Assembly: GCF_014193255.1 (NCBI RefSeq)
Contig: NZ_JACHZB010000006.1
Coordinates: 62,001 to 126,000 of the forward strand
Origin: Rhizobium sp. BK196
GTDB lineage: Bacteria; Pseudomonadota; Alphaproteobacteria; Rhizobiales; Rhizobiaceae
Direction: 5' to 3'
DNA length: 64,000 bases
A model generated the notes under the pieces. It did not search any database and was not told where the DNA came from. It was given only the letters and a program-made list of their open reading frames with translations. A program made the translations under genes and the position numbers. Positions 27,907 through 34,724 of the stretch are shown here, in pieces. How positions within the stretch are numbered: the stretch's first letter is position 1; each line of letters opens with the position of its first letter.

Positions 27907-29421
27907 ATGTTCGAAAATCGTCTCCGGAGCAAGAGGCTCTGGGATCGCATCGTCAGTGCCGACGAGGCCGCCAGGCTGATCACAGATGGCATGACCGTCG
28001 GCATGAGCGGCTTTACGCGCGCCGGCGAGGCCAAGGCCGTGCCGCTGGCGCTGGCGGAAAAGGCAAAGCGGGATCCGCTGAAGATTACGCTGATGACCGG
28101 CGCATCGCTCGGCAACAATCTCGACAGGACGCTTGTCGAAGCCCATGCCATTGCCAGGCGCATGCCTTTTCAATCCGATCCCGGCATGCGCAAGGCGATC
28201 AATGACGGCGAGGTGATGTTCATCGACCAGCACCTGTCGGAAACGGTCGAGTTCCTGCGAAGCGGCCAGTTGGCGCCGGTCGACGTTGCGGTCATCGAGG
28301 CGACCGCAATCACCGAGGAGGGCGCCATCGTGCCGACCACCTCCGTCGGCAATTCGGCGAGTTTTGCCATCCTGGCGCCAAAGGTCATCGTCGAGGTCAA
28401 CCTGTCGCAGCCCGAAGCGCTGGAAGGCCTGCACGATATCTATATCCCGACGAAACGGCCAAGCCGCGAGGCGATCCCGGTCGTGGCACCCGACAGCCGC
28501 ATCGGCGTCCCCTTCATTCCGATCCCGTCGGAAAAGATCGCGGCGATCGTCCTTACTGAGAGCAGCGACAGCGCCTCCACGGTAGAACCGCCGGACGCGG
28601 AGACGAACGCGATTGCCGGCCATCTCACCGAGTTCCTGCTCAACGAGGTGCGGCATGGAAGGCTGACGGAGCGCCTGTTGCCGCTGCAGGCAGGAATCGG
28701 CACGATCGCCAATGCGGTCCTTCACGGGTTTGGCGAAACGCCCTTCCACGATCTCACCATGTATTCCGAAGTGCTGCAGGATTCGACCTTCGATCTGATG
28801 GATGCCGGCAAACTCAATTTTGCCTCCGGGTCCTCGATGACGCTCTCGACGGAGAAGCATCTGCGGGTGCTTTCGGCAATCGAGCGCTATAAGCGGCGAC
28901 TGGTTTTGCGCCCGCAGGAGATCAGCAACCACCCCGAAGTCATCCGCCGCCTCGGCATCATCGCCATCAATACGGCGCTGGAACTCGACATCTACGGCAA
29001 CGTCAACTCGACCCATGTCGGCGGGACGCATATGATGAACGGTATCGGCGGCTCCGGCGATTTCGCCCGCAACGCCTATATGTCGATCTTCGTGACCAAG
29101 TCGCTCGCCAAGAACGGCGCGATTTCACGCGTCGTGCCGATGGTCAGCCATGTCGATCATACCGAGCACGACGTCGATATTCTCGTGACGGAGATCGGCC
29201 TTGCCGATCTGCGCGGCCTGGCGCCGCGGGAACGGGCGAAAGTCATCATCGATAACTGCGCGCATCCGAGATATCGCGAGGCGCTGGCGGATTATTACAA
29301 ACGGGCGCTGCTGCGCGGCGGCCAAACACCGCATCTGATCGAAGAAGCGCTTGGCTGGCACGACAATCTGCGCCGCACGGGAAAGATGCTTGCGTCGTCA
29401 CCACCTGACGAAATCGGTTGA
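27907..29421 (+). CDS. acetyl-CoA hydrolase / succinyl-CoA:acetate CoA-transferase family
   Basis: 504 residues with the two CoA-transferase domains. Domain one has VGMSGFTRAGEAKAVP and the oxyanion-type glycine loop; domain two has QAGIGTIANAVLHG with the catalytic glutamate expected in MYSEVLQD. The C-terminal GGIGGSGDFARN matches the Cat1/Ach1 branch. It would move CoA between acetate and succinate or hydrolyse acetyl-CoA. Placement in a box-bearing operon points to overflow acetate metabolism under low oxygen. Confidence 0.85.
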   Translation: MFENRLRSKRLWDRIVSADEAARLITDGMTVGMSGFTRAGEAKAVPLALAEKAKRDPLKITLMTGASLGNNLDRTLVEAHAIARRMPFQSDPGMRKAINDGEVMFIDQHLSETVEFLRSGQLAPVDVAVIEATAITEEGAIVPTTSVGNSASFAILAPKVIVEVNLSQPEALEGLHDIYIPTKRPSREAIPVVAPDSRIGVPFIPIPSEKIAAIVLTESSDSASTVEPPDAETNAIAGHLTEFLLNEVRHGRLTERLLPLQAGIGTIANAVLHGFGETPFHDLTMYSEVLQDSTFDLMDAGKLNFASGSSMTLSTEKHLRVLSAIERYKRRLVLRPQEISNHPEVIRRLGIIAINTALELDIYGNVNSTHVGGTHMMNGIGGSGDFARNAYMSIFVTKSLAKNGAISRVVPMVSHVDHTEHDVDILVTEIGLADLRGLAPRERAKVIIDNCAHPRYREALADYYKRALLRGGQTPHLIEEALGWHDNLRRTGKMLASSPPDEIG

Positions 29422-29442
29422 GGCATGAGAGGGCGTTAGCCC

Positions 29443-30414
29443 TCACTGCACCAGTGCGGGCTCTTGCCTGTGCAACAGGCCGGGATCCTGCAAGGCAGCG
29501 GCATCGACGCTCGCATCGCGGATCATGGCATATTTGACCTGCGTAACCTTCAGGTCACGGTACCAATCGACCAGTGCGCTCCACGGGTCGGTTATCTTGG
29601 AAAGGCCGGAGATGAAGGCGACGACGGTACCGATCTCGGTCTTGCCGGTGACGACATAGTATCCGCCGAGCGCAAAGATGCCGGCATATCCAAGCTGCGT
29701 CATCAGGTTCATCAGGAAGTTCATCGTGAACTTGATCTTGTAGATGCTCATATTGGTCGAAAACAGCGTCTGGACGCGGTCGCTCTGAGCGTTCAACGCC
29801 TCGCTGGTGACCACGTGCTCGACCATGCCTTCGCCGACGTGACGCATGATAGTGATCTTGCTTGCCACCCGGCGGTTGAGGGCCGATTGCATGAGGGGAA
29901 CGAAGCCCATCTGCGGGAAAAAAACGACGGCGACGGCAAACGCCATCAGCGGCTGGAGGAAAATCATATAGCCGCCGACGGCAACGAGGATGCCGGCCTG
30001 CAGCAGCGGCTCGGAGATGCTGGTGCCGACGAAGCCGCCCACGGGCTCGGCTTCGGCGAGCACGATCGAGAGCTGCACGCCTTCGGCGAAAGCATCGATC
30101 GGCGCCTCCCTTGAGTGTTCCGAGACAGCGAGCACCGACATGCGCAGCCAGCGGATCGCGACTTCTCCGATCCAGCCGCGATAGAGGTTCAGCATCAGTT
30201 TGGTCAGTCCCTCCAGCACCACGAGGCCAAGATAGGCAAGGACGAGGAGGAGGATGGCCGGATAAGCCGCGCTCTCCGTCACCGCATTGATGAAGCGCCT
30301 CTGGACCTCCAGGGGCGCTGTGCCGGCAAGAAAGAGGAGGATGGAAAGAGCAGCGATCGCGATTTGATGGCGGCGACCCATGAGGAGTACGAAACCGAAC
30401 AGGTTTTTCGGCAT
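29443..30414 (-). CDS. ABC exporter transmembrane domain without ATPase domain
   Basis: 323 residues holding six hydrophobic segments of an ABC type I exporter domain (LLFLAGTAPLEVQRRFINAV to GYAGIFALGGYYVVTG). The chain ends shortly after the sixth helix (SGLSKITDPWSALVDWYRDL), and no Walker A or B exists here or in an adjacent frame. It may be a natural half-transporter needing an ATPase in trans, a sensor-like relic, or a truncated gene. A FixK-type box lies 79 bases before the start. Confidence 0.65.
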   Translation of the reverse strand: MPKNLFGFVLLMGRRHQIAIAALSILLFLAGTAPLEVQRRFINAVTESAAYPAILLLVLAYLGLVVLEGLTKLMLNLYRGWIGEVAIRWLRMSVLAVSEHSREAPIDAFAEGVQLSIVLAEAEPVGGFVGTSISEPLLQAGILVAVGGYMIFLQPLMAFAVAVVFFPQMGFVPLMQSALNRRVASKITIMRHVGEGMVEHVVTSEALNAQSDRVQTLFSTNMSIYKIKFTMNFLMNLMTQLGYAGIFALGGYYVVTGKTEIGTVVAFISGLSKITDPWSALVDWYRDLKVTQVKYAMIRDASVDAAALQDPGLLHRQEPALVQ

Positions 30415-30492
30415 CTTCCTTCGTCCTCTGCTGCGGGGATAGAATAGAGCATAGCCACTGATCTTGGTTGCGCGGTTTTGACGTCTTGCGCC

Positions 30493-30506
30493 TTGATCGG
30501 CGTCAA
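30493..30506. promoter_or_regulatory. FixK/FNR-type box TTGATCGGCGTCAA
   Basis: Both halves fit TTGAY-N4-RTCAA. It lies 79 bases upstream of the ABC transmembrane gene starting at 30414. Confidence 0.7.
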
Positions 30507-30523
30507 ATTCGAGGGATAGACTG

Positions 30524-30646
30524 CTATTGGATCACCGAGTTTTGATTGACGGCAGGGCGTGCGCTGTCAGCCCGCGGCTTGATCCAGAGGATGCTGAATA
30601 CGCTGGCGATCATGAGAATGAGGATAATCAACAGAAGTCTGCGCAA
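30524..30646 (-). CDS. putative 40-aa membrane microprotein with its own FixK-type box
   Basis: TTG 30646 to TAG 30526-30524. The product starts with arginines, has one strong helix (LLLIILILMIASVFSILW) and ends hydrophilic (ADSARPAVNQNSVIQ). The start is a TTG with only a weak GGGAAA-like site before it, so the exact start is uncertain. A consensus box centred about 100 bases upstream, with no other gene to serve, is the best argument for expression. No family recognised. Confidence 0.4.
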   Translation of the reverse strand: MRRLLLIILILMIASVFSILWIKPRADSARPAVNQNSVIQ

Positions 30647-30741
30647 CGATATTTCCCGGCAGGAGGGAGAGAGCCTGCTCCCCAGAACAGACGGGCCGGC
30701 TTGCCCGTCCCGCCATTCTCCATGCCGCGCAAAATCCGGCC

Positions 30742-30755
30742 TTGATCGCCGTCAA
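30742..30755. promoter_or_regulatory. FixK/FNR-type box TTGATCGCCGTCAA
   Basis: Almost identical to the box at 30493. The cbpM gene ends at 30770 reading toward this site, so the only gene in promoter position is the 40-aa ORF at 30646. Confidence 0.65.
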
Positions 30756-30769
30756 ACTTCGAAACGAAG

Positions 30770-31102
30770 CTACCAGCGGCCGCTATCGTCGAGTTCTTCG
30801 AGCGTACCGAGGAGGCGTTGCTGGATCTCGGCCTCCTGCCGATTGATGGCGACGACAAGTCTACGCATTGCGCCACGCATGCCGTGGAGTTGATCGATGA
30901 GCTCCATGACGACGTCCACACCTGCATCGTTGACGCCCATTTGACGGGTGAGGTCGAGGATCAGGCGAGCGCGAGCGAGATCGGCATCCCGGAACCGACG
31001 CCGGCCCTCGGAAACTTCGGGGGCCAGCCAGCCCTGCTCGACCCACAGATCGAGCTCGGTCACGTCGATTTTGAGGTAAAGACGGAATTCGCGATCGTCC
31101 AT
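30770..31102 (-). CDS. cbpM: chaperone modulator CbpM
   Basis: 110 residues from ATG 31102, two bases after the cbpA stop. The MerR-like N-terminal segment (VTELDLWVEQGWLAPEVSEG) and helical tail (MRRLVVAINRQEAEIQQRLL) match CbpM, which binds the J-domain of CbpA and restrains it. The longer ATG 31153 start would overlap cbpA by 49 bases and was rejected. Confidence 0.85.
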   Translation of the reverse strand: MDDREFRLYLKIDVTELDLWVEQGWLAPEVSEGRRRFRDADLARARLILDLTRQMGVNDAGVDVVMELIDQLHGMRGAMRRLVVAINRQEAEIQQRLLGTLEELDDSGRW

Positions 31103-31104
31103 GG

Positions 31105-32031
31105 TCAGGCCCCCATGTTCTTTCTCGGATCCTGCGTGTCGGCTGCTGCCCATTCCCTGGCGAAGGCGGTCAGCTGTTCGTCCGGCTGCTCGGGCAGCAT
31201 GATCTTCAGCGTCACATAGACGTCGCCGGATTCACCCCCGCGCTTGGCAACGCCTTTGCCCTTGAGGCGCAGGACCTTCCCACTGCTGGAATTTGCCGGC
31301 AACGTCAGGTTGACCGGTCCAGAGGGTGTCGGCACGCGCACCTTTCCGCCGAGGACCGCTTCGCTCAAGGTCACGGGCAGATCCAGGCGGATGTCGTCGC
31401 CGTCGCGGGTGAAGAAACGGTGCGGGCGCACACGAACCTCGATCAGCGCATCGCCGGCCGGCCCGCCGCCGAAGCCCGGCTCTCCCTTGCCGCGCAGGCG
31501 CAGCGTCTGGCCGTCGCGCGTGCCGGGCGGGATCTTGACGTCGAGTGCCGGCCCGTCGGGCAGCTTCACCTGGGTCTGCGTGCCGTTCACGGCGTCGAGG
31601 AAATCCACTTCCATCGAAAAACGCCGGTCCTCGCCCTTCGCGCGGAACTGGCCACGGGCGCGATCGCCGCCAGCGCGGCGGGAGAAGAAGCTTGCGAAGA
31701 GATCGTCGGCGTCTCCAAAATCGGCAAAGCCGGCGCCATTGTGATAGGCGCTACCCGGCCCGCTCGCGGAGGCATAGTCGCGATAATAGCTGCGGGGCGC
31801 CTGTTCGGCTCCCGTGATGTCGATCTCGCCGCGATCGAAGCGGCCACGCTTGTCTTCGTCGCTTAAGATTTCATAGGCGGCAGAAATCTCCTTGAACTTT
31901 GCCTCGGCCTTTTTGTCGCCGGGGTTCAGGTCGGGGTGGAGCTTCTTGGCAAGCTTGCGGAACGCCCCCTGGATGTCCTTCTGGGTGGCATCCCGTTTCA
32001 CGCCCAGAAGCTCGTATGGATCTTGGCTCAT
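31105..32031 (-). CDS. cbpA: CbpA, DnaJ-type co-chaperone / curved-DNA-binding protein
   Basis: 308 residues. The J-domain at 1-70 has DPYELLGVKRDATQKDIQGA and, on its loop, HPDLNPGDKKAEAKF with the HPD motif. A Gly/Phe-rich linker follows, then two beta-rich substrate domains (PDGPALDVKIPPGTRDGQTL). There is no zinc-finger region, which separates CbpA from DnaJ. It works with DnaK and, in E. coli, binds curved DNA in stationary phase. cbpM follows directly. No FixK box stands in front of it. Confidence 0.9.
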   Translation of the reverse strand: MSQDPYELLGVKRDATQKDIQGAFRKLAKKLHPDLNPGDKKAEAKFKEISAAYEILSDEDKRGRFDRGEIDITGAEQAPRSYYRDYASASGPGSAYHNGAGFADFGDADDLFASFFSRRAGGDRARGQFRAKGEDRRFSMEVDFLDAVNGTQTQVKLPDGPALDVKIPPGTRDGQTLRLRGKGEPGFGGGPAGDALIEVRVRPHRFFTRDGDDIRLDLPVTLSEAVLGGKVRVPTPSGPVNLTLPANSSSGKVLRLKGKGVAKRGGESGDVYVTLKIMLPEQPDEQLTAFAREWAAADTQDPRKNMGA

Positions 32032-32169
32032 ACATGTCTCCGTGTAAGGGCAGCGAATACTGCGGACTGGAATCCGCTTTGATATAGGTTGTGGATCCGA
32101 TGTCGGGGAGGGGATAAGGGGGAAACGCTTGAGCGTACGACTCTTTTAGAAGCGGCAGCCCCAATGCTT

Positions 32170-32304
32170 TCAGTGGCAGGTGCCCCGGTCCTCACCGTTT
32201 CTCCTCGTCCTTGGATCGGGCAGATAGCGCCTTGCGGCGCTAACGACCGGGATGCCCAATGCTTGGAGCACCGCCAAATTGGCGTGTCTGCGGTTGTTGC
32301 TCAT
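32170..32304 (-). CDS. putative 44-aa protein coupled to the alcohol dehydrogenase
   Basis: ATG 32304 overlaps the TGA of the preceding dehydrogenase gene in ATGA, and the frame ends at TGA 32172-32170. The sequence (MSNNRRHANLAVLQALGIPV, then RRYLPDPRTRRNGED) is basic, soluble and without known motif. Coupling by overlap is the only strong point; it could be chance. Confidence 0.35.
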   Translation of the reverse strand: MSNNRRHANLAVLQALGIPVVSAARRYLPDPRTRRNGEDRGTCH

Positions 32305-33356
32305 GCCGACGCCTCTTCGGCGATTTCCAGCACCATCCGGCCCTCGACCGTTCCCGCTTTCAGGCCGGCAAAGATATCGTTGATATCGTCGAGCGGCGCC
32401 TTGGTGATCTCGGCCCGGACGCGGCCGTCAGCGGCGAAGGCAAGCGCCTCGTCGAGGTCGCGGCGCGTGCCGACGATCGAGCCGCGCACGGTTATGCGCT
32501 TCAGCACGATGTCGAAGATGGGTGTCGGGAAGTTGCCTGGCGGCAGCCCGACAAGGCTGACGGTGCCCTTCCGCCGCACCATGGAGAGCGCCTGCGAGAA
32601 AGCCGGCGGGGAGACGGCGGTGACCAGCACACCATGCGCACCGCCGCTCGTCGCCTTCAATACCTTCTCGACCACGTCTTCGGAAAGCGCGTTGAGCGCA
32701 AGGTCGGCCCCGACGTCGCGGGCGAGGTCGAGCTTGGCGGCGGCGACGTCAAGGGCGACCACCTTGAATCCCATCGCCTTGGCGTATTGAACCGCAACAT
32801 GGCCAAGGCCGCCGATTCCCGAGATCGCCACCCATTCGCCGGGCCGGGCTTCGGTTTCCCTCAGACCCTTGTAGGTCGTCACGCCCGCGCATAGGATTGG
32901 CGCGATCTGCGCGAAATTAACGTCATCGGGAAGGCGTGCGGCAAAGGCTGCCGAAGCGATGACATATTCGGCAAAACCGCCATCGCAGCTGTAGCCGGAA
33001 TTGTGCTGATGTTCGCAAAGCGTTTCCCAGCCGGTCTCGCAATATTCGCAGCGCAGGCAGGCGTCGTGGAGCCAAGCGACGCCGACGGCATCGCCCTCCT
33101 TGAATTCGGTGACGCCGGGGCCGAGGGCGGCAATGATACCGGCCGCTTCGTGACCGGGAATGAAGGGCGGCGTCGGCTTGACGGGCCAGTCGCCGTCGGC
33201 CGCGTGCAGATCTGTATGGCAGACGCCGCAGGCGACCACCTTCACCAGGATCTCACCCGGCCCAGGGACAGGTACCGGCACGCATTCGATTGCAAGTGGC
33301 TTGCCGAATTCACGCACCACTGCCGCCTTCATCATCTTGCCCGTCATGATCTTCAT
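32301..33356 (-). CDS. adhA: zinc-dependent alcohol dehydrogenase (AdhP/AdhA type)
   Basis: 351 residues. Catalytic zinc ligands lie in CGVCHTDLHAADGDW and GHEAAG; structural zinc cysteines are in CLRCEYCETGWETLC. The NAD-binding motif is SGIGGLGHVAVQYAKAMG. Length and motifs match AdhP, an ethanol-active enzyme. A second ATG at 33332 (MKAAVV) is an alternative start. A degenerate FNR-like box lies 53 bases upstream. With the dehydrogenase at 23506 this makes two zinc alcohol dehydrogenases within 10 kb. Confidence 0.85.
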   Translation of the reverse strand: MKIMTGKMMKAAVVREFGKPLAIECVPVPVPGPGEILVKVVACGVCHTDLHAADGDWPVKPTPPFIPGHEAAGIIAALGPGVTEFKEGDAVGVAWLHDACLRCEYCETGWETLCEHQHNSGYSCDGGFAEYVIASAAFAARLPDDVNFAQIAPILCAGVTTYKGLRETEARPGEWVAISGIGGLGHVAVQYAKAMGFKVVALDVAAAKLDLARDVGADLALNALSEDVVEKVLKATSGGAHGVLVTAVSPPAFSQALSMVRRKGTVSLVGLPPGNFPTPIFDIVLKRITVRGSIVGTRRDLDEALAFAADGRVRAEITKAPLDDINDIFAGLKAGTVEGRMVLEIAEEASA

Positions 33357-33408
33357 CCTTTCGCAATGATTGTCCGGCGCGATGATGAAGGCGGCATCGG
33401 CTGCCGCA

Positions 33409-33422
33409 TTGATTCATCGCAA
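33409..33422. promoter_or_regulatory. degenerate FNR/NnrR-like box TTGATTCATCGCAA
   Basis: The left half is a canonical FNR half-site and the right half matches the NnrR type (CGCAA). It stands 53 bases before adhA. Weak evidence. Confidence 0.3.
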
Positions 33423-33608
33423 AGCACAGCGCCTGCCATCCGGATCGGTGTCGGCAAAGCCACCGCGCGGGAGGTTCCAGAGATGAAGTCAGGCCATGAG
33501 AACGTGCTCTTCAGCCAGCCAGGCCGAACGGCGGCATGATGGAGACGAATTGCCGGCAGGTATTCCTCGATCAGGCACGGTTACCAGCACTACTTGCCAT
33601 ATCCGCAG

Positions 33609-33622
33609 ATGACATATGTCAA
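33609..33622. promoter_or_regulatory. FixK/FNR-type box ATGACATATGTCAA
   Basis: Read on the minus strand it is TTGACATATGTCAT, one base off consensus in the outer position. It lies 59 bases before the membrane-fusion protein gene and would serve the three-gene ABC system. Confidence 0.55.
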
Positions 33623-33680
33623 GGATGGCGGAGGGGATCGCCAATAGAAGACGGTATCGGCAACGTCCGCACGGGTTCGA

Positions 33681-34724
33681 TTGGAGGCTCCGCAATTGAG
33701 AAGGCAACAGCTTTGTGTCCTGATTTCCGCCGCTTTGCTCCTTGGCCTCGGTAAGCCCGGTGTTGCGCAGGATCGCCCACCGGTCTTTTCGGCTCGGTTC
33801 GAGGCCCTCTGGGACAGGATGATCGGCCATCGGCTGCCGGATAATGTCTCCATGTCCAACGGTCGCATCGAAGCCCAGCAGGTACTGATTTCGACGAAAT
33901 TCGCCGGTCGGCTTGCGGCGGTGCTCGTCGAAGAAGGCGAGATCGTCGATGTCGGTGCGCCGATCGCCCGGATCGATACAGCCGATCTCGATGCCCAACT
34001 TGCCGGCGCCAAGGCCCAGGTCCGCCGCAGCGAGACGAGCCAGGTCGAAGCTGAGGCCTCGATTGCCCAGCGTCAAAGCGAGCTGACGCTCGCCAGACAG
34101 GAGTTCGAGCGCGCACAATCGATGAGCAGCACGGGAAGTGGCACGATGCAGCAACTCGAATTGCGCCGCAGCCAGCTGAGCGTCGCCGAAGCCGCACAAA
34201 GGGCAGCGTTGGCCAGCCGCGACGAGGCGGAAGCGGCAACCGAGGCGGCGCGGGCGGAAGCGGTGCGCATTCAAACTCTGCTCGACGACGCCGTGCTGAA
34301 GGCGCCGCGCCGCGGCCGGATCGAGTACAAGCTTGCGCAGACCGGCGAGGTCGTTGCCGCCGGTGCACCGGTTGCCACGCTACTCGATCTCTCCGACGTT
34401 TCGATGACGATCTTCCTGCCGGCCCGTGCGGCCGGCACCCTGGCGATCGGCGACGAGGCGCGCATCATTCTCGATCCAGCGCCGCAATATGTCGTGCCAG
34501 CGACGGTTTCCTTCGTCTCTTCGCAGGCACAGTTCACGCCGAAGACCGTCGAGACGCAGGACGAGCGCGAAAAGCTGGTCTTTCGCGTGAAGCTGAAGAT
34601 CGCACCCGATCTGCTCAAGGGTTATGAATCGCGCGTCAAGACCGGTGTCAGGGGCATTGGCTATGTCCGCACCGATCCCAAGTCGGGCTGGCCGTCCGAG
34701 CTGCAAGTGAAGCTGCCGCAATGA
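33681..34724 (+). CDS. HlyD/YhiI-type membrane fusion protein
   Basis: 347 residues. A short hydrophobic signal or anchor at about 12-28 (LISAALLLGLGKPGVAQ) is followed by a biotinyl-lipoyl half (GRIEAQQVLISTKFAGRLAA), a long coiled coil rich in Ala/Glu/Arg/Gln, the second lipoyl half (LKAPRRGRIEYKLAQTGEV) and a beta-barrel. It bridges an inner-membrane ABC exporter and an outer-membrane channel. Its stop overlaps the RbbA-like start by four bases. A TTG at 33699 would give a slightly shorter protein. Confidence 0.8.
   Translation: MEAPQLRRQQLCVLISAALLLGLGKPGVAQDRPPVFSARFEALWDRMIGHRLPDNVSMSNGRIEAQQVLISTKFAGRLAAVLVEEGEIVDVGAPIARIDTADLDAQLAGAKAQVRRSETSQVEAEASIAQRQSELTLARQEFERAQSMSSTGSGTMQQLELRRSQLSVAEAAQRAALASRDEAEAATEAARAEAVRIQTLLDDAVLKAPRRGRIEYKLAQTGEVVAAGAPVATLLDLSDVSMTIFLPARAAGTLAIGDEARIILDPAPQYVVPATVSFVSSQAQFTPKTVETQDEREKLVFRVKLKIAPDLLKGYESRVKTGVRGIGYVRTDPKSGWPSELQVKLPQ

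Noticed and set aside
27898..29031. 377-codon open frame on the minus strand
   Set aside because: Antisense shadow of the acetyl-CoA hydrolase/transferase; no domain or signal in the translation.
32078..32091. TTGATATAGGTTGT near cbpA, considered as FNR box
   Set aside because: Only the left half fits; the right half GTTGT has too many mismatches.
33489..34274. 261-codon minus-strand frame
   Set aside because: Covers the promoter box and the first half of the HlyD-type gene; composition rich in Arg and Cys and without a motif.
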